DNA from: an uncultured Alphaproteobacteria bacterium
GTDB lineage: Bacteria > Pseudomonadota > Alphaproteobacteria > Caulobacterales > Parvularculaceae
Direction: 5' to 3'
Assembly (NCBI GenBank): GCA_902826095.1
Contig: CADEDN010000008.1
Location: forward strand, 62,001 to 126,000
DNA: 64,000 bases
Shown: piece after piece, positions 51,029-58,798 of the stretch
Numbering within the stretch: the stretch's first letter is position 1
Layout: each line of letters begins with the position of its first letter
Program-made: the position numbers and the translations under genes
Notes under the pieces: model-generated
What the model saw: the letters and a program-made list of their open reading frames with translations, nothing else
The model's database searches: none
Told to the model about the DNA's origin: nothing

Positions 51029-51341
51029 GGGCCGCCTCGCGTCTCACGGCGGCGCGGCTGGCGATCATGCGGGTGAGCGGCGGCGCCATGGAGCGACCGG
51101 AAATTCTTTCATAACCCAACCTACCTGCGGGAAGGGCCGCCGCCCCGCAAGGGCCGGGGGGCTCGACTTGTCGCGCGCTTGAGGCCGCATGGCGCGAGCG
51201 GCCGCGGCGCATTAGGCCGGCGCTGACAGCCCGGATCATGTTTTTGACGGCGGTGGTCATGGCGCGCATCCGCGGCCGCTCGATAGGCTTCGGGCCTGTC
51301 CAATCATAAAGCCGGGCGGCGAACGCCCGCGAGGCGGTGCT
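51029..51341. other. 313-bp divergent gap upstream of the AraC pair and DUF2306 gene
   Basis: No gene supported. It is GC-rich (for example the C/G run near 51140-51170) and presumably carries divergent promoters. No clear inverted repeat suited to AraC direct-repeat binding was made out by eye. Confidence 0.45.
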
Positions 51342-52154
51342 GTGTCATTGTCGAAATCGGACCGCGAGCCGGCGCAGGGAACGCTGGCGGATCGCATTCT
51401 GACCGGCGCGGCGAGCCTCTGGTATGTGACGACCTTCGCCGGCCAGATGGTTTTCGTTTTCTACATCGCCGCCTTTTATGGCCCGACGACTCTGACCGGA
51501 AATTACGAGGGTTGGGACAGAAATCCGTTTCTTCGCAAAGGCTATGTCGCGGGCGATGAGACGGGCAATCTCGCCTTCGCCGTTCACGTCATGGTCGCGA
51601 TTGCGGTCACCTTGGGCGGCATGTTGCAATTCCTGCCGCGGATTCGCGCCAAGGCGATCTCCTTTCATCGGTGGACCGGGCGCATCTTCATGCTCGGTTC
51701 GCTCGCGGCCGCCGTCTCTGGTTTCTACATGATCTGGTTTCGAGGCCCGATCGACGACTGGACGAACGCGATCGCGATCAGCCTCAACGGCGTCCTCATC
51801 GTCGCCTTCATGTTCCTCGCGCTCTGGAACGTTCTGGCGAAAAATATCGATGCGCACCGGCGCTGGGCGATGCGGCTCTTCATGGTCGCGAACGGCGTCT
51901 TCTTTCTGCGTCTCATCGTGTCGGCGTGGCTCGTCATCATGCAGAAAAGTCCCGGCGCGTTGTCTCACGCGTTTGAATTTGCAAGCTATCTCGCGCCGCT
52001 CGCGGTGCTCGAACTTTACTTGCGCGCACGGGATGGCGACGCCGTCGGCAAGATCGCGATGGCGCCCGTGCTCGCCGCCTTCGCATCGTTGACCGCTGTC
52101 GGCGTCTTCGGCTTCATCATGATATTCGTGCGGAAAGCGCTCGATGCGGCGTGA
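51342..52154 (+). CDS. DUF2306 membrane protein
   Basis: A 270-residue protein with about seven helices. Family hallmarks are GGMLQFLPRIRAKAISFHRW and then WTGRIFMLG, and NIDAHRRWAMRLFMVANGVF: conserved histidines (H in SFHRW and DAHRRW) that could bind heme, as suggested for relatives. Function unknown. GTG start with GAGGCGG six bases upstream. The DUF4386 gene follows 28 bases later, and both diverge from the AraC pair, which may regulate them. Confidence 0.82.
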   Translation: MSLSKSDREPAQGTLADRILTGAASLWYVTTFAGQMVFVFYIAAFYGPTTLTGNYEGWDRNPFLRKGYVAGDETGNLAFAVHVMVAIAVTLGGMLQFLPRIRAKAISFHRWTGRIFMLGSLAAAVSGFYMIWFRGPIDDWTNAIAISLNGVLIVAFMFLALWNVLAKNIDAHRRWAMRLFMVANGVFFLRLIVSAWLVIMQKSPGALSHAFEFASYLAPLAVLELYLRARDGDAVGKIAMAPVLAAFASLTAVGVFGFIMIFVRKALDAA

Positions 52155-52182
52155 CGAAGGATCGCCGCGGAAAGGTTCGACC

Positions 52183-52887
52183 ATGACATCGCCTTCTCTC
52201 AATGCGCGCCTTGCGGGCTTCCTTTACCTGATCGTCGTCCTCGCCAGCAGCTACGCGCTGTTCTCGACGTCGTCGCTGATCGTCAGCGGCGACGTCGCGG
52301 CGACAGCCGCGAACATTCGCGCGTCCGAAATGACGTTTCGCCTGGCGTTTTCCGCCAATCTGCTGTCGGCCGTCTCTTATGTCGCCGTCGTCGCGATTCT
52401 GTTCACGCTACTTGAACCCGTGAGCCGGACATACTCGGCCGTCGCCGCTTTCACCGGGCTTGCGGGATGCGCGATGTCAGGCGCGAGCATGGTCAATCAG
52501 CTCGCCGTGCTTCACTATCTCGGCGACGCTGGCGCGCTCGCCGCCTTCGGGACGGCGGGCGTCGAATCGCTCGCCCGCGCGCATTTCCGCTTCGGCGGCC
52601 TGGCGAACTCGATCAACCTTGTCTTCTTCGGCCTTTATTGCGTGACGCTCGGCCTGCTCATTTTGGGCGCGCGGTTTATGCCGAGGATTTTCGGCGCCTT
52701 GCTCGTCATCGGCGGCTTCGCCTGGCTCGCCGGCTCCTTCACCCAGTTCCGGCAGCTTCCTTTCGCGGCCGAGGCCTCGCCCTATTTCATGGGCTCCGGC
52801 GCCTTCGGTGAAATCGCCTTTACGCTCTGGATCATGATCATGGGCGTCAATTCGAGGAAGTGGCGCGAGCAGGCGGGAGAATCCTAG
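52183..52887 (+). CDS. DUF4386 membrane protein
   Basis: A 234-residue protein with six predicted helices (LAGFLYLIVVLASSYALF, FSANLLSAVSYVAVVAILFT, VFFGLYCVTLGLLILGARFM, IFGALLVIGGFAWLAGSFTQ). The pattern fits DUF4386, a family of uncharacterised membrane proteins often beside regulators. AAAGG lies seven bases before the ATG. It shares an operon with the DUF2306 gene and overlaps the convergent redoxin gene by 4 bases. Confidence 0.8.
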   Translation: MTSPSLNARLAGFLYLIVVLASSYALFSTSSLIVSGDVAATAANIRASEMTFRLAFSANLLSAVSYVAVVAILFTLLEPVSRTYSAVAAFTGLAGCAMSGASMVNQLAVLHYLGDAGALAAFGTAGVESLARAHFRFGGLANSINLVFFGLYCVTLGLLILGARFMPRIFGALLVIGGFAWLAGSFTQFRQLPFAAEASPYFMGSGAFGEIAFTLWIMIMGVNSRKWREQAGES

Positions 52888-53417
52888 CGCACACGGCAGC
52901 CTTCGTCATCGCACGCCGATCCATCCGTAGACGGATGAGCGGTCGGCGCCTCGCCGAGGAGCGTCGCGATCGAGTCGCCGAGAATGAGATCGTCGAGATG
53001 TCCGAATTTTTGCAGGCGGAGACGCCCTTCGCGGTCGATCAGGATCGTCGTCGGCGTCCCTTGCATGTTGTAGGCGCGCATGGTGAGGGGAACGCCTCCG
53101 CCGGGGCTTTGCGCGTCGATGCCGACCGGAAAGCCGATCCGGTATTCGTGGAGGAATGCGGCGAGCGCCGCCTTCGAGCCCTGGGCCTCATTGTGCTCAA
53201 AGACGGTGTGGAGGCCGATCACTTCGACGTCGTCTTTTGAAAACGCCGCGCGCACGCGCCCTGCCTGCGGCAGACCTTGGCTGACACATCCCGGGCAGAG
53301 CATCTGGAAGGCGACCGCCAGAACGACCTTGCCTTTCAGCGCCTCAAGCGTCAGCGGGGCCTTCGCATTCAGCCATAAGGCGACTTCGAAAGCGGGGGCG
53401 GGGCGCAGGCTAGCCAT
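52884..53417 (-). CDS. Redoxin/TlpA-like thioredoxin-fold protein
   Basis: A 177-residue thioredoxin-fold protein with the active-site motif CPGC in AFQMLCPGCVSQGLPQ (residues near 43-46) and cis-proline MQGTPTTILIDREGRLRL. No signal peptide is seen, so a cytoplasmic reductase or peroxiredoxin-like function is likely. The C-terminus has an extra cysteine pair (DGSACDDEGCRVR), possibly a resolving or metal site. Start ATG 53417 has AAGGAG six bases upstream. It diverges from a MarR-type gene with a redox-suited cysteine motif; the 81-base gap holds promoters and a palindrome. Confidence 0.85.
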   Translation of the reverse strand: MASLRPAPAFEVALWLNAKAPLTLEALKGKVVLAVAFQMLCPGCVSQGLPQAGRVRAAFSKDDVEVIGLHTVFEHNEAQGSKAALAAFLHEYRIGFPVGIDAQSPGGGVPLTMRAYNMQGTPTTILIDREGRLRLQKFGHLDDLILGDSIATLLGEAPTAHPSTDGSACDDEGCRVR

Positions 53418-53442
53418 CCGCAACTCCTTGTATTTTAAGCCC

Positions 53443-53487
53443 TTGCGGGGCCAGCGAGGAATGGTATGATCGAGTCGATACTATAAT
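53443..53487 (+). promoter_or_regulatory. Promoter and operator-like palindrome of the MarR/redoxin pair
   Basis: TTGCGG (53443-53448), a 16-base spacer and TATGAT (53465-53470) form a plausible promoter for the MarR gene; a second -10-like TATAAT is at 53482-53487. Between them is the perfect palindrome ATCGA-G-TCGAT (53469-53479), a fit site for a MarR dimer to repress both directions. Confidence 0.5.
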
Positions 53488-53498
53488 GACGAGGCCCG

Positions 53499-54065
53499 AT
53501 GTCAACGCGAGAGCCTTTGCCTTCCGTTGCGAGCTTTCGCGCCGCGCATCTGATCGAGCGGCTGGCGCGGGTGTCGCGCGCCGGCTCGTATGAGGCGGGG
53601 CTCAATCCGGCGCAGTGGGAGGCGCTGCGTTATCTTTCGCGGGCTAACCGGTTTTCGAAGACGCCAGCGGCGCTGGCGGAATTTTTTTCGACCTCGCGCG
53701 GTACGGTTTCGCAGACTCTGATCGCGCTTGAGGAAAAGGGTTTCGTCGAAAAGACCAGAAGCGAGAGCGACGGCCGATCTGTCGCCTTGACGCTGACCGA
53801 CGCCGGGCGGCGCATGCTTGCGAATGACGCCGAGCGCGATCTGGCGCGCGACATCGACGCTGGCGGCGAGGCGAGCGCCATCGCCGCGGCGCTTGAAGCC
53901 GCGCTTCGCCACGCGCTCGCGCGGCGCGGCGGCAGGGCGTTCGGGGTTTGCAAGACCTGCCGACATTTCCGAAAGGGCGAGCGAACGCATCACTGCACTT
54001 TGCTGGATGAGCCGCTCTCACCCCAGGATGCGGAGGCGATCTGCGCGGAGATGGAAGCGGCGTAG
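53499..54065 (+). CDS. MarR family regulator with C-terminal cysteine/histidine cluster
   Basis: A 188-residue winged-helix regulator. The MarR core spans residues 35-135: EALRYLSRANRFSKTPAALA, FFSTSRGTVSQTLIALEEKG and the wing KTRSESDGRSVALTLTDAGR. Beyond the core is an added segment GVCKTCRHFRKGERTHHCTL with C151, C154, H164/H165 and C166, a potential zinc, iron or redox site not found in plain MarR proteins. Divergent from the redoxin gene, so thiol or metal stress is a likely signal. ATG has GAGG four bases before it. Confidence 0.88.
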   Translation: MSTREPLPSVASFRAAHLIERLARVSRAGSYEAGLNPAQWEALRYLSRANRFSKTPAALAEFFSTSRGTVSQTLIALEEKGFVEKTRSESDGRSVALTLTDAGRRMLANDAERDLARDIDAGGEASAIAAALEAALRHALARRGGRAFGVCKTCRHFRKGERTHHCTLLDEPLSPQDAEAICAEMEAA

Positions 54066-54169
54066 ATTTTGCGCCCGCCGCGCGCCCAACCCTGGCGCTC
54101 CTCGCCATCTGCTCGCGCAAGTGGTCGAGGGAACAGGGGCGCCGATTGACGCCGCGCGCGAGGCATTGC

Positions 54170-54201
54170 AACCCTTTGCGCATTGGCGCTGCGCAGGGGT
54201 T
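54170..54201. terminator. Hairpin between the MarR and serine hydrolase genes
   Basis: AACCCTTTGCGCA pairs with TGCGCAGGGGTT around the loop TTGGCGC, with a one-base bulge. It ends nine bases before the ATG at 54210, so it is either a terminator of the MarR transcript or a structure that masks the ribosome site of the hydrolase. No T run follows. Confidence 0.4.
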
Positions 54202-54209
54202 TCGTTTAG

Positions 54210-55448
54210 ATGGTCGCGTTTCGTTTGGTCTTCGCCGCCTGCGCGGTTCTTTGCCAAGCCCCGCCCGCCGCCGGGGAGATCGGCGCCATCGCGCCAGTCG
54301 CGTCGCCAGGCGAGGAAGCGTTTCGCCTTTCCATGCTTGAGGACGCGATCGACGCGGCCTTTGCGTCCGGCGATTTCGTCGGGCTCGGGGTTGCGGTTGT
54401 CCGACGGGGCGAGACGCGATTTCTCAGGACTTGGGGCATTGTGGAAGCGGGCGGCGCCGAGCCGGTGACGCCCGGCACCGTCTTTCGCGTCGCCTCCCTG
54501 TCAAAGGGGTTCGCCGGCACGCTCGCCGGCATGGCGATGACGGAGGGCCTGCTGTCGCCGTCCGATCCGGCGACGAAGTTCGCGCCAGCCCTGAAGCTCG
54601 CGGGCGGCGCGGAAAGCGCGCTCGAACTCGGCCATCTCCTGTCGCATCAGACGGGCCTGCCGCCGAACGCCTATGACAATCTTCTCGAAGAGGGAACGCC
54701 GGTCGCGGACATCTATCCGAAGTACAAAGGCGTCAAGCTCGTCTGCCCGGTCGGCAAATGTTACGCCTATCAGAACATCGCGTTCGACATCGCCGGGGCG
54801 GCTGTTTCATCCGTTTACGGAATGCCCTACGCCGCGGCGGTCGAAGCGAAGCTTTTCGGTCCCCTCGGCATGGCGAGCGCGTCGATCGGCGAAGAAGGCC
54901 TTGTTGAAACCGGAAATTTCGCCAGACCGCATGTCCGCGACAGGCTCTCGAAGAGAGAAGGCGATTTCGGGCCCTGGCGCGCGACGCCCGTCAAAAAGCC
55001 CTATTACACGATTCCCGCCGCTGGCGGCGTCAACGCATCGCTCCTCGACATGACCGCCTGGCTGAAAGCGCAGATGGGCGCCGCGCCGGCGATCGTTCCG
55101 CCTGCAGTTCTCGATCTCATTCACACGCCGCGCACGATCACGCCGTCGGAATCGGCGCGCGTCAGAAGCGTCTCGCCGCGCTTTCATGCGACGCAATACG
55201 GCTTCGGCTGGCGCATCTACAATTACGCCGGCGCGCCGGTGATCTCGCATTCCGGCACGGTTGACGGCTACGCCGCACAGATCGCCTTTTTGCCGGACCA
55301 GGAGGTCGGCGTCGTCATTTTGTCGAATGCGCGCTCGCGGCGCTTCTGGCGCATCCTGCCGACATTTCTCGATCTCGAGCTTGGCATGCCGCGAGAGGAC
55401 TGGTTGGAAATTGAAGCGCCCGAGGCGATGACGGCAGGATCAAAGTAG
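54210..55448 (+). CDS. Serine hydrolase (class C beta-lactamase fold, PBP4*/EstB-like)
   Basis: A 412-residue exported enzyme (signal MVAFRLVFAACAVLCQAPPA). The beta-lactamase-family triad is visible: SxxK as SLSK in RVASLSKGFAG near residue 95, YxN as YQN in KCYAYQNIAFD near residue 193, and HSG in VISHSGTVDGYAA near residue 349. Such proteins are esterases, D,D-peptidases or beta-lactamases; AmpC-type resistance cannot be concluded. No ribosome site is clear. It ends three bases before the convergent MerR gene. Confidence 0.88.
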   Translation: MVAFRLVFAACAVLCQAPPAAGEIGAIAPVASPGEEAFRLSMLEDAIDAAFASGDFVGLGVAVVRRGETRFLRTWGIVEAGGAEPVTPGTVFRVASLSKGFAGTLAGMAMTEGLLSPSDPATKFAPALKLAGGAESALELGHLLSHQTGLPPNAYDNLLEEGTPVADIYPKYKGVKLVCPVGKCYAYQNIAFDIAGAAVSSVYGMPYAAAVEAKLFGPLGMASASIGEEGLVETGNFARPHVRDRLSKREGDFGPWRATPVKKPYYTIPAAGGVNASLLDMTAWLKAQMGAAPAIVPPAVLDLIHTPRTITPSESARVRSVSPRFHATQYGFGWRIYNYAGAPVISHSGTVDGYAAQIAFLPDQEVGVVILSNARSRRFWRILPTFLDLELGMPREDWLEIEAPEAMTAGSK

Positions 55449-55451
55449 CGA

Positions 55452-55826
55452 TCAGGCGCGCAAATGGCCGCATGCATCAAGCGATGCACAGGCGCAATCC
55501 TTGAGACCGTCAATCGCCGACAGGCGCGCATCGATGTGGTCGCGTTCGAGTTTAAGCGCGGCGCGCTTGCGGGCGAGTTCATTCTTCGCGAGCGCAGGCG
55601 TTGCAAAGGCTGGCATCGCAAGAGCGCCGGCACGGCGAAGCTCGCCGATCGACCATCCGAGCTTTCGCGCTTTGACGATAAGCGAAATGCGCAAGAGATC
55701 GTCGGCGTCGTAAACGCGCTGTCCGTTGCGCCGTTCGGCGCGCGGCAACAGCCCGGCTTTTTCATAGTAGCGAATGGCGGAGGAGGCGAGGCCCGCCTTC
55801 TTCGCGAGCGTCCCGATCGACAGCAT
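55452..55826 (-). CDS. MerR family transcriptional regulator
   Basis: A 124-residue regulator with a winged HTH (MLSIGTLAKKAGLASSAIRY and then YEKAGLLPRAERRNGQRVYD), a dimerisation helix (ALKLERDHIDARLSAIDGLK), and a C-terminal cysteine group at C111, C113 and C119. C111-x7-C119 matches the spacing of the metal ligands in CueR-type sensors; C-x-C-x5-C recalls three of the four SoxR cluster ligands. The sensed signal is therefore either a thiophilic metal or redox stress. A 16-bp palindrome in its promoter gap matches MerR operator geometry. Confidence 0.9.
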   Translation of the reverse strand: MLSIGTLAKKAGLASSAIRYYEKAGLLPRAERRNGQRVYDADDLLRISLIVKARKLGWSIGELRRAGALAMPAFATPALAKNELARKRAALKLERDHIDARLSAIDGLKDCACASLDACGHLRA

Positions 55827-55836
55827 AAAATTCTCC

Positions 55837-55867
55837 TTGTCTTGAAGCGCGCTTCAAACGGCAAGAT
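55837..55867 (+). promoter_or_regulatory. MerR-type promoter with 19-bp spacer and perfect palindrome
   Basis: TTGTCT (55837-55842), a 19-base spacer, and CAAGAT (55862-55867). Within and across it lies TTGAAGCG-CGCTTCAA (55842-55857), a perfect 16-bp dyad. A 19-bp spacer that is too long for plain RNA polymerase, with the dyad between -35 and -10, is the hallmark of promoters switched on by MerR proteins through DNA distortion. It points to the small membrane gene at 55896. Confidence 0.65.
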
Positions 55868-55895
55868 GGCGCCGTAGCAATTTGCAGGCCCTCGC

Positions 55896-56108
55896 ATGTC
55901 GTCAGTTTCCTTCGCGTCGCTTCCCCTGATCGTCCGCCTCACGACCGCGGCGTCGATTTTCATGGCGTGGGTGATGATCGCCGAATTCGTCATCGACCGC
56001 CACGGGTTAGACCGTTTCCTGCCGCTCTATCGTGTTGGAAACCTCTGCCTTTATGACGGCGCGGTCATTGTCGCGATTCTGGTTTTCTGGATCGCGGCGC
56101 ACCGTTGA
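55896..56108 (+). CDS. Small two-helix membrane protein under MerR-type promoter
   Basis: A 70-residue protein with two hydrophobic helices (LIVRLTTAASIFMAWVMIAE and YDGAVIVAILVFWIAAHR) joined by a short loop with RHGLDRF and one cysteine (GNLCLYDG). I do not recognise it. The upstream promoter suggests that the divergent MerR protein activates it, so it may be an effector of metal or oxidative stress. No strong ribosome site is seen. It converges on the monooxygenase gene. Confidence 0.6.
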   Translation: MSSVSFASLPLIVRLTTAASIFMAWVMIAEFVIDRHGLDRFLPLYRVGNLCLYDGAVIVAILVFWIAAHR

Positions 56109-56114
56109 GGGCGG

Positions 56115-57608
56115 TCACTCCGCCGCGACGGCGAGGTTTTGCTGCTGGGCGGCGGCTTTGGCCGCCGCCTTCGAAAAGCGCATGACGCCGTCGTCGATCC
56201 GGCCGAATCGCAGCTCGCGGATGTCCCGGAAATAGCTCTGCGGATTGCGCCAGGGCGCCTTGTCGCCCTGTTTGGGCAGACGGTCGACCGCGCGCATGAT
56301 GTAGCCGGAAGAGAGATTGAGAAACGGCTCCGCTTTCAATGTCGGGTCGTCGTTGACCGGCGTTGCGACGTCGTAGCTGTTCTTGTCCATGAAATTGAGG
56401 AGGCGGACGACATAGCGCGAGATGAGATCGGCTCTGAGCGTCCACGACGAGTTCGTATAGCCGAAGACGAAGGCGAGGTTCGGCAGGTCCGAGACCGCAA
56501 AGCCGCGATAGGTGAAGGTCTTGCCGAGATCGACCTCGCGACCGTCAATGTTCGCCCTTGCGCCGCCCATCGCTTCGAGATGAAGGCCCGTCGCCGTGAT
56601 GATGATGTCGGCTTTGAGCGTCTTGCCGGATTTGAGGCGGATGCCGTCTTCGACCCACCTGTCGATCTCGTCGGTCTCGACCGAGGCTTTGCCTGACTTG
56701 ATCGCCTTGAAAAGATCGCCGTCCGGCACCACGCAAAGCCTTTGGTCCCATGGATTGTAGCGCGGGTGGAAATGCCTCTCCACGTCATAGCTGGCGGGCA
56801 ATTGTTCGCGCACGAGATTGAGGAGATTCTCGCCGGCCTTTTCGGGTCGTGCGCGGATCATCGCATACATGATCTGCTGGAAGACAATGCGCCACCAGCG
56901 CAGGAGTCGGAAGGCAAGCGCGCGACCGACGATCTTCGACATTCGCTCAGCGATGTTGCTCGTCTGCGGCAGGTTGAAAAACCAAGAGGGCGAGCGCTGC
57001 AGCATGGTCACGTGTTTGGCCTTGTCCGTCATTGACGGGATCAGCGTGACGGCGGTCGCGCCGGAGCCGATGACGACAACCTCCTTGCCGGAATAGTCGT
57101 AATTTTCGGGCCAGAGCTGCGGGTGGATGACGTCGCCCTTGAATTCAGCGGCGCCCGGAAAGTCAGGCGTGTAGCCGGACGAATAACGGTAATAGCCCGA
57201 ACACATCCACAGAAAATTGCAGGCGAGCTTCTTTTCGCCCAGCGGCGTCTTCGCGGTCACCGTCCAGCGCGCCGACGCTGAATCAAACGCCATCGATTCG
57301 ACGCGCGTTGAGAAGCGGATGTGTTTCTCGATTCCATATTCCTTCGCCGTCGCCTCGACATAGGATTTGATCGACGGCCCGTCGGCGATCACCTTCGCAT
57401 CGCGCCAGGGATGAAATCCGTAGCCTAGCGTGAACATGTCGGAGTCCGACCGGATCCCCGGATATTTGAAGAGGTCCCAGGTGCCGCCCATCTCCGCGCG
57501 CGCTTCCAGCACCGCATAAGACTTGCCGGGGCAATATTTCTGCAAATGATGCGCGGCGCCGATCCCGGAAATCCCGGCGCCGACGATGATGACGTCAAAA
57601 TGCTCCAT
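56115..57608 (-). CDS. Flavin-containing (Baeyer-Villiger type) monooxygenase, EthA-like
   Basis: A 497-residue FAD/NADPH monooxygenase. The first Rossmann motif is IIVGAGISGIG (residues 7-17), the second VVVIGSGATAVTLIP (177-191). Between them is the type I Baeyer-Villiger fingerprint F-x-G-x3-H-x3-W at 156-166 (FKGDVIHPQLW). Such enzymes insert oxygen next to a ketone to make esters, or oxidise S or N. The text resembles EthA-like members. The C-terminus is alanine-rich. The start at 57608 is preceded by GGGAG; a perfect palindrome lies about 50 bases upstream. Confidence 0.9.
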   Translation of the reverse strand: MEHFDVIIVGAGISGIGAAHHLQKYCPGKSYAVLEARAEMGGTWDLFKYPGIRSDSDMFTLGYGFHPWRDAKVIADGPSIKSYVEATAKEYGIEKHIRFSTRVESMAFDSASARWTVTAKTPLGEKKLACNFLWMCSGYYRYSSGYTPDFPGAAEFKGDVIHPQLWPENYDYSGKEVVVIGSGATAVTLIPSMTDKAKHVTMLQRSPSWFFNLPQTSNIAERMSKIVGRALAFRLLRWWRIVFQQIMYAMIRARPEKAGENLLNLVREQLPASYDVERHFHPRYNPWDQRLCVVPDGDLFKAIKSGKASVETDEIDRWVEDGIRLKSGKTLKADIIITATGLHLEAMGGARANIDGREVDLGKTFTYRGFAVSDLPNLAFVFGYTNSSWTLRADLISRYVVRLLNFMDKNSYDVATPVNDDPTLKAEPFLNLSSGYIMRAVDRLPKQGDKAPWRNPQSYFRDIRELRFGRIDDGVMRFSKAAAKAAAQQQNLAVAAE

Positions 57609-57654
57609 GGGGGACTCCCGCAGCACGCTGTCGTTCCTTTATGCCGGTTCGATG

Positions 57655-57672
57655 GTAAACTGTATAGTTTAC
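57655..57672 (-). promoter_or_regulatory. Palindromic operator upstream of the monooxygenase
   Basis: GTAAACT-GTAT-AGTTTAC is a perfect 7-bp inverted repeat. On the minus strand it contains TATACA as a possible -10 with CTTGCG 16 bases upstream as a -35, so a bound dimer would cover the promoter. TetR-family repressors often control such monooxygenases, but no such gene is adjacent. Confidence 0.55.
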
Positions 57673-57761
57673 TGCCTCCGGGCGCAAGGCGTGTCCGACA
57701 CACTATCGTTTGGGTCCGCCCATCGGATAGGGTTCCGCCAAAACAATGAGGGGCGGCCAGC

Positions 57762-58694
57762 ATGCGCAATAGCGACGGAATCCCCATGAAGACTGCGCTG
57801 TTGCGCGCCTTGGTTTGCGTCGCGGCCTTGGCCGCCGCCGCGCCGGCGGCTGGACAGGAGATCGAGCCGGATTCGGCGGAGGACGATTACGTCCAGGGCA
57901 ATTTCCTTTTCCTCGCCCATCATGAGGCGGGGCACATGATCATGGATCAGGTGCTTGACCTTGATCTGCGTTCGGACCGCCGCGCCGCGGAAGAGGCCGC
58001 AGACGAAATCGCGACCTGGTTGATGCTGCCCGACCCCGACGAACCCGACCAGGACGAGGAGATCGTCGCCGCCATCATGGGCTGGCTGCAGAGCGCCAAC
58101 GAAGCAGGCGAGGCGACTGGCGAAAATCCGCATTATCCGAGCGACGACGACCGCGCGGACCGCATCGCCTGTCTCCTGTATGGCGGCAATCCCGACCTTT
58201 ACGCGGAGATCGCTGAAGCGCTGTGGGAAGAAGGATCCGCAGATGTGTGCATCGCGGATCATGAAAGCCTGCTCGAAAGCTTCGAGAGTTGGTTCGGCCA
58301 CGCGCTCATTCCGCCTGCGGAGCCGTCCAAGGCGAGCGTGCGCTATGAATACCAGGAACCCGACAGCGCCGACGCAGACCTTTATTACGCTTTTCAGTAT
58401 GTTTCGGAAAACCAGATGCTCGAGGATTTTGCGCAGGACATCGTCGAGTTCATCCGCCTGCCGCGCGATATTGGCATCGTCGCGCAAAGCTGCGGCGAAG
58501 GCGACGCGCAGTTCAAATACAGCCCGGAAACGCAGGTCATAACGGTCTGCTACGAGGCGGTCGACTGGTTCATCAAGCGCGCCGCGCTTGGACCGGAAGC
58601 CTTCGGCCCGTCCGACGGCGGCGCGGCGGTGTTCGACGATGGCAATATCGGCTCGGGCGGCGGTCGCGTGAAAAAGAAGCCGGTCCGCCGCTAG
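57762..58694 (+). CDS. DUF4344 metallopeptidase-like exported protein
   Basis: A 310-residue protein with a signal peptide (TALLRALVCVAALAAAAPA, cleaved near AAGQ) and the zinc-peptidase motif HEAGH (in FLAHHEAGHMIMDQVLDL). DUF4344 pattern: RRAAEEAADEIATWLM with the third ligand region, and DDDRADRIACLLYGGNPD. The C-terminus ends basic (VKKKPVRR). Probably a periplasmic protease or a relative without known substrate. ATG 57762 has GAGGGG eight bases upstream; ATG 57786 is an alternative giving MKTALLR. It diverges from the monooxygenase. Confidence 0.85.
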   Translation: MRNSDGIPMKTALLRALVCVAALAAAAPAAGQEIEPDSAEDDYVQGNFLFLAHHEAGHMIMDQVLDLDLRSDRRAAEEAADEIATWLMLPDPDEPDQDEEIVAAIMGWLQSANEAGEATGENPHYPSDDDRADRIACLLYGGNPDLYAEIAEALWEEGSADVCIADHESLLESFESWFGHALIPPAEPSKASVRYEYQEPDSADADLYYAFQYVSENQMLEDFAQDIVEFIRLPRDIGIVAQSCGEGDAQFKYSPETQVITVCYEAVDWFIKRAALGPEAFGPSDGGAAVFDDGNIGSGGGRVKKKPVRR

Positions 58695-58798
58695 AGCGGG
58701 TTGCAGCGAAAGTGGATACCGGTTTCGCGTCGCAATCCGCGCTCCAAGAGATCTGCAGCGTGCGAACCGATTCAATCGGTTCGCAATGCGCTGTAGAC
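58695..58798. repeat. Palindromic intergenic repeat element between convergent genes
   Basis: The whole 104-base gap is filled by two palindromic units. The first (about 58694-58743) pairs AGCGGGTTGC with GCAATCCGCGCT and GCGAAA with TTTCGCG around GTGGATACCG. The second is TGCGAACCGATT-C-AATCGGTTCGCA (58761-58785), a perfect 12-bp stem. The AAGTGGATACCGGTTT core is a wording I recall from dispersed intergenic repeats of Rhizobiales and related alphaproteobacteria. It can also serve as a two-way terminator. No second copy was noticed in this window. Confidence 0.65.

Noticed and set aside
54210-55448. Antibiotic-resistance beta-lactamase
   Set aside because: SxxK, YxN and HSG occur in many esterases and D,D-peptidases of this fold; nothing shows beta-lactam hydrolysis.
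56115-56140. C-terminal AVAAE of the monooxygenase and TVAAE of the phosphatase as degradation tags
   Set aside because: They resemble the ends of ssrA-type tags but finish in Glu, and simple alanine-rich C-termini are common at this GC content.
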